Shown here: positions 16,757 through 25,518 of the stretch, piece by piece
How positions within the stretch are numbered: the first letter of the stretch is position 1
Layout: each line of letters begins with the position of its first letter
DNA from: Chryseosolibacter sp049791675
GTDB taxonomy: Bacteria > Bacteroidota > Bacteroidia > Cytophagales > Cyclobacteriaceae
NCBI GenBank assembly: GCA_049791675.1
Contig: JBARAD010000187.1
Span: 1-64,000 of the forward strand
DNA length: 64,000 bases
Direction: 5' to 3'
Notes under the pieces: generated by a model
The model's database searches: none
Told to the model about the DNA's origin: nothing
What the model saw: the letters and a program-made list of their open reading frames with translations, nothing else
Made by a program: the position numbers and the translations under genes

Positions 16757-17344
16757 ATGATTAAAAAAATGAGAAAAACATTGCTGTCCCTGCTTATGCT
16801 GGCCGGAACCTTCGCGGATACTGAGGCGCAGACAGTTCAAAACTTTCAACTGGTGAATGTGTTGAACAACCAAACCATCTCACTTGACACGTATCCTTCC
16901 TGTCAGGGAATGGTGCTGATCTTTACCAGCAATTCGTGTCCTTATGACGAATACTACCGCAACCGGATAACGCAGCTCGCGCAATCTTATCAGGACCGTG
17001 TGCCGGTGATCCTGGTCAATGCGCATACCGAACCCAATGAAACGGCGGAAAAGATGGCGGAGAAGGCCCGTCAGCTGAATCTGAAGGTACCGTATCTCGC
17101 CGATAAAGATCAAAAGCTGATGACCGACCTGAATGTGCGCAAGAGCCCGGAAGTTCTTTTGTTAAAGAATGACAACGGCAGGTTCTCGGTGGTCTACCGC
17201 GGAGCGATCGATGACAACGCGCAGGTCGAAGCCGATGTGAGGCATCATTATCTACGCGATGCAATTGACATCATGCTGACCAACCAAAAAATTGAAACTC
17301 CCGAAGTGCGGCCCGTGGGGTGCAACCTGAAGAAAAAGACTTAA
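16757..17344 (+). CDS. Secreted thioredoxin-like (redoxin) protein
   Basis: The ATG at 16757 gives a signal peptide (MRKTLLSLLMLAGTFADTEAQ follows within five residues); ATGs at 16739 and 16769 are also possible. The mature part has a thioredoxin fold with TSNSCPYDEYY in the place of the usual CxxC, so only one active-site Cys is visible, plus a C-terminal GCNLKK motif seen in this redoxin subgroup. It may act as a periplasmic peroxiredoxin or thiol carrier; the exact reaction is unknown. Its last four bases overlap the end of the convergent glycogen synthase gene. Confidence 0.85.
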   Translation: MIKKMRKTLLSLLMLAGTFADTEAQTVQNFQLVNVLNNQTISLDTYPSCQGMVLIFTSNSCPYDEYYRNRITQLAQSYQDRVPVILVNAHTEPNETAEKMAEKARQLNLKVPYLADKDQKLMTDLNVRKSPEVLLLKNDNGRFSVVYRGAIDDNAQVEADVRHHYLRDAIDIMLTNQKIETPEVRPVGCNLKKKT

Positions 17345-19227
17345 GGCTGCACCTTTGAGGTTTTATCCTGCGGCTCATGATTCACTTGAACAGACTGTGC
17401 GGACGCTTCCTGGGCGGCGCGTTGGTATACGGCGTGATAATGCTGCAAAAGATTTTCCCAGTCAAAGGCGGCTGAATAATTCTCCACATAATTGCGCTGA
17501 AGGATCCGCTCCCTTCTGGTTTGCATGAGAAACCGGTACAGGAAGGAGGCAAGCTGCCGGGCACTCCAGTCAAAGGTCCGTTTACCCCGTTCCACCACAT
17601 ACATACCATTCTTTTCATGATCCGGCATATGCCGTAGCAGGTAATCTCCAAACCCTGAAAGATCGCTGGTCACTGAGGGAATGCCGCTCGCCATACATTC
17701 CAGCGGCGTATAGCCCCAGGGTTCATAGTAGCTCGGGAAGATTCCCAGATGACAACCCCGCACGAACTGAAGATACTCCATTCCAAACAATGGATTGGTG
17801 AAGGATATAAAATCCGGATGGTAGACAACCTTGACCTTATCAGTCGGAGCATTTAACAGGTTCCTCGCTTTCAGAAAATGCAGGATCTCATCGCTCTCCT
17901 CCTCAACGAGCCTGTGGGTGACCACGGGTGGTAATTTCTCCGTCTTCCAGGATTGAATGGTTCTGCGATAGCGCAGCTTCCAGTATTCATCAACAAACTC
18001 GTTCAGGTCCGGCAGGCGGTGGTCCTCCCTCATCGTACTCTCCTGGAACAAATGTTTGCCGACCTGTTGCAGAATCGCATCACACGTCTGACGGATCTCC
18101 TCCATCATTGCTTTCGAATGCAGGACCTCGGGCATCAGGCTGTGAAAGTCGCGCTTACTGACAAAAAACATCACCACCGTTACGTCTGCCTCTTCTTTCT
18201 TTAATTGCTCATTTAAGTGGACGAGGGCTTCAAGCGTGAGGTCGAAGCCTTTGTTTTTATATTCAAACCGGCCCGAGGTGAAGAAGTAAATCGTTTTATC
18301 AAGGTCAAAAGTATAGGAATTGAAAAAGTGAGCCATTACAAACTGATGGATGCCCTCCTTATATTGTGTATGCAGGTTATGTACCTCCTGGTCTGTTTCA
18401 TAACGATGGATGTTCAAGCCATTCGGCAGAACGGCATCGGGTTTCCGTTTCAGGAGGTGCTTGCATTCCCGGGCTGTAACTTCGCTGACGGTGGTAAAGT
18501 AGTCGCAGGCCTGGGCACTGCGGAACTCAATGGAAGCTTCTGTCTCCACGCCGAATTTCTTCGCCTCCTCCTGCCAGTCAAAGAACGGGAGGTGTGCGTA
18601 GAAGAAAGGAGAGTTTATCGCCAGGTGCCGTCCAAGCTGCGTGGCATGGGTTGTAAAAACAGTTTTTACGGGCATGCCTTCCCGTTTCATGTCCAGAATG
18701 GGAAGACTTGCCATCCACTCATGGAAGTGCGCGATCAGCGTCTGATCGCTGCCGGCAAGTTTTACCAACTCATCAAAAAAAAGTTTTGTCAGATAGCCGA
18801 AGGCAATCACCTGGTTAACCAAAGGGTTCTCCGGGTTCACGTTTATGCCGTGGTTTTTCCACAATAAGTATTTGACCACATGCAGCGCCTGGTCTTCGAT
18901 CACATTCGGATTGATCAGCACAACCCTCGGCTTTCCGGTAACAAGCCACTCGGCGTAATGAATATGATATCCCTTCTTTCGCAGGATACCGGCGGCTTGC
19001 CCGAAAATGTCCTGAGCGTCGTCCAGAAATTCCAGTTCCGCATTGATGTTTTTCCCCACATACGGGCCGATCAAACAATAACGCCCGGACCAATGCTTCA
19101 TCACCGCCGGAATTTTTGAACGGATGACAGTGTAAATTCCTCCCACCTGGTTGCACACTTCCCACGCTACTTCAATGAGGTGGGCCTTCGGGAGCAGAAT
19201 GGATGGAGGCGACGATCTTTTTGACAT
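17341..19227 (-). CDS. Glycogen synthase, eukaryote-like GT3 type
   Basis: It extends alpha-1,4-glucan from nucleotide-glucose. The N terminus (LIEVAWEVCNQVGGIYTVI) and the C-terminal segments GCHLGIFPSYYEPWGYTPLE and ASGIPSVTSDLSGFG match the GYS family of GT3 rather than bacterial GlgA (GT5). Length is 628 residues, shorter than animal GYS (about 730), mainly through loss of the phosphorylated tails. GT3 enzymes in Bacteroidota are a known oddity compared with enterobacterial glycogen genes. Donor preference (UDP- or ADP-glucose) cannot be read from sequence. No other glg genes are in the window. Confidence 0.93.
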   Translation of the reverse strand: MSKRSSPPSILLPKAHLIEVAWEVCNQVGGIYTVIRSKIPAVMKHWSGRYCLIGPYVGKNINAELEFLDDAQDIFGQAAGILRKKGYHIHYAEWLVTGKPRVVLINPNVIEDQALHVVKYLLWKNHGINVNPENPLVNQVIAFGYLTKLFFDELVKLAGSDQTLIAHFHEWMASLPILDMKREGMPVKTVFTTHATQLGRHLAINSPFFYAHLPFFDWQEEAKKFGVETEASIEFRSAQACDYFTTVSEVTARECKHLLKRKPDAVLPNGLNIHRYETDQEVHNLHTQYKEGIHQFVMAHFFNSYTFDLDKTIYFFTSGRFEYKNKGFDLTLEALVHLNEQLKKEEADVTVVMFFVSKRDFHSLMPEVLHSKAMMEEIRQTCDAILQQVGKHLFQESTMREDHRLPDLNEFVDEYWKLRYRRTIQSWKTEKLPPVVTHRLVEEESDEILHFLKARNLLNAPTDKVKVVYHPDFISFTNPLFGMEYLQFVRGCHLGIFPSYYEPWGYTPLECMASGIPSVTSDLSGFGDYLLRHMPDHEKNGMYVVERGKRTFDWSARQLASFLYRFLMQTRRERILQRNYVENYSAAFDWENLLQHYHAVYQRAAQEASAQSVQVNHEPQDKTSKVQP

Positions 19228-19347
19228 AATAACAAGCCAATTTGACTAGAACTCCTAAATAAATCTATCATTTAAATGCCAAAGTTTCATGGAAACCGTA
19301 ATTAAACTTGATGGATTGCTATTTGCACATCAGTCGAAAATTTAGGA

Positions 19348-19381
19348 CCAATCAGCGGCAGTACTTGGCGTTGCTGATTGG
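19348..19381 (+). promoter_or_regulatory. Inverted repeat in the clpB leader
   Basis: Perfect 9-bp arms CCAATCAGC (19348-19356) and GCTGATTGG (19373-19381) flank a 16-base loop, ending 21 bases before the clpB start. It is not a CIRCE element, whose arms differ. It could be a repressor operator or an RNA hairpin affecting heat-responsive translation; the sequence alone does not decide. Confidence 0.45.
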
Positions 19382-19402
19382 ACGAACATAACCTGCATTA
19401 TT

Positions 19403-22024
19403 ATGAATTTCGAGAAGTACACTATCAAATCGCAGGAAGCGATCCAGAAATCAGCTGAGATCGCCATTGCCAGCCATCATCAGGCAATTGAACCAGGCCA
19501 TCTCCTGAAAGCTATTCTGGAAACAGATGAAAATGTTGCTTCATACCTCATCAAAAAGGTAAATGTGAACCGGGCGATGCTCGACAAGAAACTTGACGAG
19601 GCCCTGCACAGCTATCCCAAAGTAACGGGGCAGCAGCCCTACTTATCCTCGGCAACCAATACAGTTCTTCAACAGGCCGAGAAAGAGCTACGGGAATTTA
19701 AAGATGAATTTATTGCCGTTGAACACCTGTTGCTGGCGATTCTTCACACCAAAGACAAAGTCTCTTCACTGATGAAGGACGCCGGCTTTGAACGCGCAGG
19801 GCTTATCAAAGCAATCAAGGAATTGAGAGGCGGAACGCCTGTTACCGATCAAAATGCTGAAGCGAAATATAAATCACTCGAACGGTATTCCAAGAACCTG
19901 AATGACCTTGCCAAAAAAGGAAAGATCGATCCCGTCATCGGTCGGGATGAGGAGATCAGGAGAGTATTGCAGATCCTGTCGCGTAGAACGAAAAACAATC
20001 CGATTCTGCTGGGTGAACCCGGCGTTGGCAAAACTGCCATTGTTGAAGGTCTGGCCCAACGCATTGTCGATGGCGATGTTCCGGAAAACCTCAAATCAAA
20101 AATGATCATTTCCCTTGACATGGGTCTGCTGGTGGCAGGCGCCAAGTACAAGGGTGAATTCGAAGAACGCCTGAAGGCGGTCATTAAAGAAGTAACGGAT
20201 TCAGAAGGCCAGATCATTCTTTTTATTGACGAGATCCATACGCTGATCGGTGCCGGCGGTGGCGGAGAAGGCGCCATGGACGCAGCCAACCTGCTAAAGC
20301 CCGCGCTGGCCAGAGGTGAACTGCATGCGATCGGCGCCACCACCTTGAAAGAGTATCAAAAATATATTGAGAAAGATAAAGCCCTGGAGCGCAGGTTCCA
20401 GTCTGTCATGGTGGATGAACCGAGCATGGAAGATTCTATCTCCATCTTGCGCGGGATAAAAGAAAAATATGAACTCCATCACGGCGTAAGGATCAAAGAT
20501 GATGCGGTGATTTCCGCCGTCGAGTTATCGAGCCGTTATATCTCCGATCGTTTCTTGCCGGACAAGGCCATCGACCTGATGGATGAGGCCGCCGCGAAAC
20601 TCCGCCTGGAAATGGATTCCCTTCCGGAGGAACTCGACGAGCTGAACCGGAGGATCATGCAGCTTGAAATTGAGCGAGAGGCGATCAGGAGGGAAAAGGA
20701 TAAAGAGAAAGAATCCATACTCACAAAGGATATCGCGGAGCTCACCGAACAGCGCAATTCTCTAAAAGCGAAATGGGAGAGCGAGAAGGAGATTGTTCAT
20801 GGCATTCAGAAGGAAAAGGAAAACATTGATCGACTGAAATTCGAAGCCGAACAGGCAGAAAAGTCAGGTGACTATGGCAAGGTAGCCGAGATTCGCTACG
20901 GTAAGATTACGGAAGCTGAAAAGCGTCTCAATGATTACCAGCAAAAGATGAGCGCGCAGGTGCAGAGCGAACGGTCATTGCTGAAGGAGGAGGTAGACAG
21001 TGACGACATTGCAGAAGTTGTTGCAAAATGGACAGGCATCCCTGTTTCCAAAATGCTGCAGAGCGAACGTGAAAAGTTACTCCACCTCGAGGACGAATTA
21101 AGCAAACGCGTCGCCGGCCAGGAGGAAGCTATCCGCTTATTGAGTGACGCCGTCAGAAGAAGCAGGGCCGGACTTCAGGATCCGAAAAGACCGATCGGCT
21201 CGTTCATTTTCATGGGAACTACCGGTGTGGGCAAGACGGAGCTTTCCAAAGCGCTTGCTGACTACCTGTTCAACGATGACGCCGCGATGGTGCGGATCGA
21301 CATGAGCGAATACCAGGAACGCCACAGCGTGAGCAGGCTGATCGGTGCACCTCCGGGATACGTGGGCTATGATGAAGGCGGCCAGCTTACGGAAGCGGTC
21401 AGGAGAAAACCATACTCCGTAGTCTTGCTGGACGAAATCGAGAAAGCGCATCCTGACGTCTTCAATATTTTGTTACAGGTTCTCGATGATGGCAGATTAA
21501 CCGATAACAAGGGCCGTGTGGCCAACTTCAAGAATACCATCATCATCATGACCACAAACATCGGTTCGAGCATCATCCAGGAAAACTTCGAAAAGCTTAC
21601 AGATGACAATTACTTCGATGTGCTCGATGCCACGAAAGAGGAAGTGCTGCAGCTCCTGCGCAAATCCGTCCGGCCGGAATTTGTAAACCGTATCGACGAG
21701 ATCATCATGTTCAGGCCGCTCAGCAGAAAGGACATCCGGAAGATCGTCGATATCCAGGTGGATCTCATCAGAAAACGCCTGGACGAAGCCGGTGTAAAAC
21801 TGGAGCTTTCGGAAGCAGCACGGGAACGACTGGCGAACCTCGGCTACGATCCGCAATTTGGTGCAAGGCCACTCAAGCGGGTTTTACAGCGTGAGATCCT
21901 CAATGCGTTGTCGAAACAAATTCTGGCCGGTACAGTCCATAAAGACTCCGTGATCTTCGTCGACCTTAATAATGAAAATGATTTTGTTTTTGAAAACCTC
22001 GAAAGTGCGGAAGTCGTGGGTTAA
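19403..22024 (+). CDS. clpB: ATP-dependent disaggregase ClpB
   Basis: A hexameric cytoplasmic AAA+ chaperone that pulls polypeptides out of aggregates together with DnaK. Domains in order: N domain (1-145), first AAA with Walker A GEPGVGKT at 204-211, the long middle coiled coil (about 410-530) that separates ClpB from ClpA and ClpC, and the second AAA with Walker A GTTGVGKT at 605-612. A standard C-terminal domain follows. The length of 873 residues is typical. The leader contains an inverted repeat, and a strong terminator lies about 200 bases downstream. It is apparently transcribed alone. Confidence 0.98.
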   Translation: MNFEKYTIKSQEAIQKSAEIAIASHHQAIEPGHLLKAILETDENVASYLIKKVNVNRAMLDKKLDEALHSYPKVTGQQPYLSSATNTVLQQAEKELREFKDEFIAVEHLLLAILHTKDKVSSLMKDAGFERAGLIKAIKELRGGTPVTDQNAEAKYKSLERYSKNLNDLAKKGKIDPVIGRDEEIRRVLQILSRRTKNNPILLGEPGVGKTAIVEGLAQRIVDGDVPENLKSKMIISLDMGLLVAGAKYKGEFEERLKAVIKEVTDSEGQIILFIDEIHTLIGAGGGGEGAMDAANLLKPALARGELHAIGATTLKEYQKYIEKDKALERRFQSVMVDEPSMEDSISILRGIKEKYELHHGVRIKDDAVISAVELSSRYISDRFLPDKAIDLMDEAAAKLRLEMDSLPEELDELNRRIMQLEIEREAIRREKDKEKESILTKDIAELTEQRNSLKAKWESEKEIVHGIQKEKENIDRLKFEAEQAEKSGDYGKVAEIRYGKITEAEKRLNDYQQKMSAQVQSERSLLKEEVDSDDIAEVVAKWTGIPVSKMLQSEREKLLHLEDELSKRVAGQEEAIRLLSDAVRRSRAGLQDPKRPIGSFIFMGTTGVGKTELSKALADYLFNDDAAMVRIDMSEYQERHSVSRLIGAPPGYVGYDEGGQLTEAVRRKPYSVVLLDEIEKAHPDVFNILLQVLDDGRLTDNKGRVANFKNTIIIMTTNIGSSIIQENFEKLTDDNYFDVLDATKEEVLQLLRKSVRPEFVNRIDEIIMFRPLSRKDIRKIVDIQVDLIRKRLDEAGVKLELSEAARERLANLGYDPQFGARPLKRVLQREILNALSKQILAGTVHKDSVIFVDLNNENDFVFENLESAEVVG

Positions 22025-22219
22025 TAATTCGGGTAATTCACCGCACAGGCGAACCGTTGCCAGGCACTGCCATTCATTCAACTGGAATTATGACCGTTAA
22101 AAGTCAAAATCCAATCAAACTAATTTGCTTGGCATCATGTTGTAATACGAACGATCAGGATTGGTAATTCCGTTCTGATCATACAGAGCGGGATGTGTTG
22201 GTTTGAGGGGTTTGGTTTG
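22025..22219 (+). other. Untranslated region or candidate small RNA upstream of the terminator
   Basis: Almost 200 bases separate the clpB stop from the strong terminator at 22220. The stretch contains a GATCAG/CTGATC pair around 22157-22184, which can form a hairpin, and no credible gene. It may be the clpB 3' UTR or a separate small RNA ending at the terminator. No convincing promoter was found inside it. Confidence 0.35.
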
Positions 22220-22252
22220 AACGTCCTGCCACCAGGCAGGACGTTTTTTTTA
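22220..22252 (+). terminator. Strong intrinsic terminator
   Basis: A perfect 10-bp stem ACGTCCTGCC/GGCAGGACGT (22221-22230 with 22235-22244) with a 4-base loop is followed by a run of eight Ts. It points on the plus strand and lies almost 200 bases past the clpB stop, so it ends either a long clpB 3' UTR or a separate small RNA. Confidence 0.85.
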
Positions 22253-22299
22253 TGCCCGCATGGATCGGACGAATACCGATCCTCCGGCGGAATTTCCCG

Positions 22300-23028
22300 C
22301 TAGTGGACTAATTCACAAATATTCTGTAGTTGCTTCGCGTTCGTAATGGCATGGCCATCGGCGGTATTGTTGAAATAGATGAAAGCCTGACTCGCGTTCG
22401 GCTGATCATTGATCTCATGGGCCACCTGCTCAAGGGTCGTCAATTCGTACTTCGAACTGTAAAGATGCGGCACACCATGAAAACGATAGTAAATAATGTC
22501 GCTCGTGGCAATTACTTTTTCAGGTAGCGCCGGATGGCTCATACTACAAAAACCGATATTGGATTTTCTGAGGGTATCGAATACCGACTGATCCCACCAG
22601 GACTCGTGACGAAATTCAAGCACATTCTTCAGGGAACCATCAAGCAATTCAATAATCCTGTTCAGGCGGCCCGCTTCATAGTGAAAGTTGGAAGGAAATT
22701 GAAATAAGACACAGCCAAGCTTTTCGCCCAGACCCTCTTTGACCGTTTCGTTGAAATCCTCAACCATCCGTTGTGCTGCTTTGAATTTCTTAAAATGCGT
22801 GATGTGTCGCGGCGCCTTGACGGTAAAAGTAAATCCTTCGGGACTTCTCGCATGCCAGCTCTTTAAGAAATCAACCCGTGGGAACTTATAGTATGTGACG
22901 TTTAATTCCAGTGTATTAAAATGATTGCAGTAGAACTCGAACCACTTCTTCTGCGGTATGTCCTCCGGATAAAAAACTCTTTTCCAATCCGGATAATGAT
23001 ACCCGGAACATCCTATTTTCCACTCCAT
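22300..23028 (-). CDS. DUF72 domain protein
   Basis: From the ATG at 23028 (MEWKIGCSGYHYPDWK) the protein has 242 residues; the upstream start at 23058 adds ten residues without family features. It shows the DUF72 TIM-barrel landmarks: CSGYHYPDW at the start, FNTLELNVTYYKFP near residue 45, FTVKAPRHITH near 75, and YYRFHG near 185. The family is widespread and structurally related to endonuclease IV-like barrels, but its reaction is unknown. It is a single gene between clpB and the BlaI locus. Confidence 0.9.
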   Translation of the reverse strand: MEWKIGCSGYHYPDWKRVFYPEDIPQKKWFEFYCNHFNTLELNVTYYKFPRVDFLKSWHARSPEGFTFTVKAPRHITHFKKFKAAQRMVEDFNETVKEGLGEKLGCVLFQFPSNFHYEAGRLNRIIELLDGSLKNVLEFRHESWWDQSVFDTLRKSNIGFCSMSHPALPEKVIATSDIIYYRFHGVPHLYSSKYELTTLEQVAHEINDQPNASQAFIYFNNTADGHAITNAKQLQNICELVH

Positions 23029-23179
23029 AGTTACTACTGCTTCGCAAGATCTTAACAATAACAGGGAAACCCTGACCCAATATCACAGAAAAAATATCTG
23101 TAAAATATCCGCGCCAGAATCTGTTTGTTGACCGACAAGTGGAAAATGCTGGACACTGGAAACATCGAAAGAAAATTAA

Positions 23180-23195
23180 TACGAATTTCTTCGTA
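23180..23195. promoter_or_regulatory. BlaI-type operator copy 1
   Basis: The palindrome TACGAA-TTTC-TTCGTA lies just upstream of the -33 element of the blaI-like promoter. It has the same arms and the same 4-base spacer length as the copy at 23234-23249, with centres 54 bp apart, about five helical turns. Autoregulation by the adjacent BlaI-like repressor is the natural reading (inference). Confidence 0.75.
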
Positions 23196-23200
23196 ACAAA

Positions 23201-23233
23201 TTTGCTTTTGTTGCGTTGGTTTAATTAGTATTG
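23201..23233 (+). promoter_or_regulatory. Promoter of the blaI/M56 operon
   Basis: A -33 element TTTG at 23201-23204, a 21-base spacer and a -7 element TAGTATTG at 23226-23233 match the Bacteroidota promoter with one mismatch. It lies between the two operator palindromes, so repressor bound at either would block RNA polymerase. Confidence 0.65.
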
Positions 23234-23249
23234 TACGAACGAATTCGTA
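23234..23249. promoter_or_regulatory. BlaI-type operator copy 2
   Basis: TACGAA-CGAA-TTCGTA begins right after the -7 element and ends one base before the blaI-like start codon at 23251. Binding here would cover the transcription start site. See copy 1 at 23180-23195. Confidence 0.75.
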
Positions 23250-23250
23250 T

Positions 23251-23634
23251 ATGGACGCAAACTTCATAAAGCCGACAGAAAAGGAACTTGAAATCCTCCA
23301 GATTCTATGGCAAAAGGGTCCTGTCGCTGTGAAGGACGTACACGAATCCATGGGTGGCAACCGGCAGAATGGTTACACCACCATCTTGAAACTCATGCAG
23401 ATCATGCATGAAAAGGGCCTTGTTACACGACAAAAAAGCGGCAAGCTTCATCTCTATGAAGCGGTTGCCTCTCAGGAACACACGCGTCAGTTTATCATCG
23501 ATAAGATGATCCAGACGGTATTCCAGGGATCGGCAATGAAGCTCGTGATGAGTGCGCTGGGAAACAAGAAATCCTCAAAGGAAGAATTACTGGAGATCAA
23601 ACGTTATCTGGAAAATCTTGAAGGAGGTGAATGA
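23251..23634 (+). CDS. BlaI/MecI/CopY-family transcriptional repressor
   Basis: A winged-helix repressor of 127 residues. KPTEKELEILQILWQKGPV at the N terminus and NGYTTILKLMQIMHEKGLV near residue 47 are the helix-turn-helix and wing region of the family, with a dimerising helical C terminus. Such repressors are cleaved by an M56 membrane protease partner, and that partner's gene begins inside this stop codon. Two matching palindromes around the promoter suggest autoregulation. The signal need not be a beta-lactam, since no beta-lactamase gene is linked. Confidence 0.94.
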   Translation: MDANFIKPTEKELEILQILWQKGPVAVKDVHESMGGNRQNGYTTILKLMQIMHEKGLVTRQKSGKLHLYEAVASQEHTRQFIIDKMIQTVFQGSAMKLVMSALGNKKSSKEELLEIKRYLENLEGGE

Positions 23635-25475
23635 TGAACAAAATCGCTGACTTTCTTTCGGATGACTGGTCATCCGCCCTGGGTTGGACGTTCTTCCACT
23701 CCATATGGCAGGCGCTGCTCATTCTCTTCGTTGTGATTATTTGCCTGAAACTTGTTACCACCGCATTCGCGCGCATTCGCTATGCGATCGCATGCGGGGC
23801 ATTCGGAGTCTTTGTGTCTGTTGTCTTTTTAACCTTCATTCATAGTCTGCATGAACCGCGCGTCGTCACATCCTCCGTCACTCCGACCGCTCTCCATTCT
23901 ACTGCAGCCGGCATCGAGCTTCAGGCTGATACACAGTCCCTCCGGTCATCCCTGTCCGGTCTTTCCGCAACTGTCGAAGAGCACATGCCGCCGATACTAA
24001 CAGCCTGGTTTGTTGGATTCTTGATTTTTACGATACGATTTTCGTTCACCATCTGGTATACCCTCAGGTTGCGTTCATCGGCAAACACGTTGGATGGAAC
24101 CTGGAGTGCGTACGTTACGGAAATGAGCAAAAGCCTCGGCATAAACCGACTGGTCACGCTGGCCGCATCCGTCGAAGTAACGACGCCGGTGGTAGTCGGA
24201 TATTTGAAACCGGTGATCATTCTTCCGATGGGAATGCTTAGCGGATTAACCACCGAACAGATTGAAACGGTATTGATCCATGAGCTCGCTCACATTAAAC
24301 GGCATGACTACCTCATTAACGTCATACAGTCAGTCGTAGAAACCGTTTTCTTCTTCAATCCATTTATCTGGATACTGTCGAATATCATCCGAAGGGAAAG
24401 AGAATATTGCTGCGATGACCTGGTGATCAGCCGGCATGGAGGAATTAAGGCATATGCACACGCCCTGGCGCAGCTGGCAGCCGCAAGGTTGTCGACCCAT
24501 GGTTTTGCCCTGACGTTGGGCGGGAGGAAATATGAATTGTTGAACCGAATCAGGAGAATTATGGAAAAGTCAGTTAAAAATAATTCTGGCAAAGGCCGGA
24601 TGGTCATACCTGTTTTGCTGGTAGTGACCGCGCTGATGTGCATCTCATGGCTGGGGATCAAATCGGAGGAGAACGCAGGGAGGGGTCAGTTTCCATCAGA
24701 GCAGGATACGGTCCGAAGAAAAGAAAATGGCGCACGGTATACCCGGAAAAGTATCATCACATTGGATGAAAATGGGAAACCGCATGAAGAGATCATTGAG
24801 AAATTTGAAGGTGACGAAGCATTGCGCCCGCTGATGCAGCACGGTGCTCCGGATGTTTCGGTCTTTCCGATGTTTCCCGACGTCACCGTAAATCCGCCAC
24901 TTCCTGATCTTGGTATTCAGGCCATGCCCGATTCTATTCCCCCTCCGGGAAGATCTTTCTTTAACCAGGATGAATGGGAGGAGTTCTCGCACGCCTTTGA
25001 TGAGCGTTTCAGAAAAAGCTTTGAAAAATTCCATGCGTTCCGGGACAACGACCTCTCTGAGTTCATGCAGGAATTCGAAGAAAATTTCAAGTCAGAAGAC
25101 TGGTCGACAGGATTAGATCTTCATATTCCGCAGGATTTTTTGCAGGAGTTCAGACCATTTGACGACAGCACGGTGTTCGAGAACCTGGAGCATGAACTGG
25201 AACAGCTTCGGGAATTGAATCTGGAACCGCTGCATGAGCTGGAGAACAATTTGCGCCTGCGGGAAGGGAAGTTCCGTAAGTTCGAGGAAGCGATCCGTGA
25301 GGAACTGATCAAAGACAGATACCTCTCCGAGGGTGAATCAATTGAAAGCCTGGAATGGAACGATGAGTCCTTTGAAGTAAACGGGAAACCCGTCAGGAAA
25401 AGCGACCTGAAGAAATATCAGGAACTTCACGAAGCGTATATGGGCGAAACCAGGGGAATGCGGAAGGTCGAATAA
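23631..25475 (+). CDS. M56 family (BlaR1-like) membrane metalloprotease with an unusual acidic tail
   Basis: About four membrane helices lie in residues 10-255, with the zinc site HELAHIKRHD (His217, Glu218, His221) on the cytoplasmic side and another helix near 320-340. In BlaR1 the region after the last helix is a penicillin-binding sensor. Here residues about 345-614 are instead highly charged, rich in Glu, Phe, Arg and Leu, with no SxxK or KTG motif. The last part (about 500-600) looks helical. The start ATG overlaps the repressor stop, and a GGAGGTG ribosome site precedes it; ATG at 23634 is an equal candidate. It probably senses an envelope signal and cleaves the repressor. Confidence 0.9.
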   Translation: MMNKIADFLSDDWSSALGWTFFHSIWQALLILFVVIICLKLVTTAFARIRYAIACGAFGVFVSVVFLTFIHSLHEPRVVTSSVTPTALHSTAAGIELQADTQSLRSSLSGLSATVEEHMPPILTAWFVGFLIFTIRFSFTIWYTLRLRSSANTLDGTWSAYVTEMSKSLGINRLVTLAASVEVTTPVVVGYLKPVIILPMGMLSGLTTEQIETVLIHELAHIKRHDYLINVIQSVVETVFFFNPFIWILSNIIRREREYCCDDLVISRHGGIKAYAHALAQLAAARLSTHGFALTLGGRKYELLNRIRRIMEKSVKNNSGKGRMVIPVLLVVTALMCISWLGIKSEENAGRGQFPSEQDTVRRKENGARYTRKSIITLDENGKPHEEIIEKFEGDEALRPLMQHGAPDVSVFPMFPDVTVNPPLPDLGIQAMPDSIPPPGRSFFNQDEWEEFSHAFDERFRKSFEKFHAFRDNDLSEFMQEFEENFKSEDWSTGLDLHIPQDFLQEFRPFDDSTVFENLEHELEQLRELNLEPLHELENNLRLREGKFRKFEEAIREELIKDRYLSEGESIESLEWNDESFEVNGKPVRKSDLKKYQELHEAYMGETRGMRKVE

Positions 25476-25496
25476 ACGGATACTTTAAGAACACTG

Positions 25497-25513
25497 GCGG
25501 GCGTGGCGCCCGC
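25497..25513. terminator. GC-rich hairpin between convergent genes
   Basis: A 7-bp stem GCGGGCG/CGCCCGC with a 3-base loop lies between the stops of the M56 gene and the epimerase gene. There is no T tract on either side, so it may be only a weak or factor-dependent stop. Confidence 0.35.
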
Positions 25514-25518
25514 GCGGA

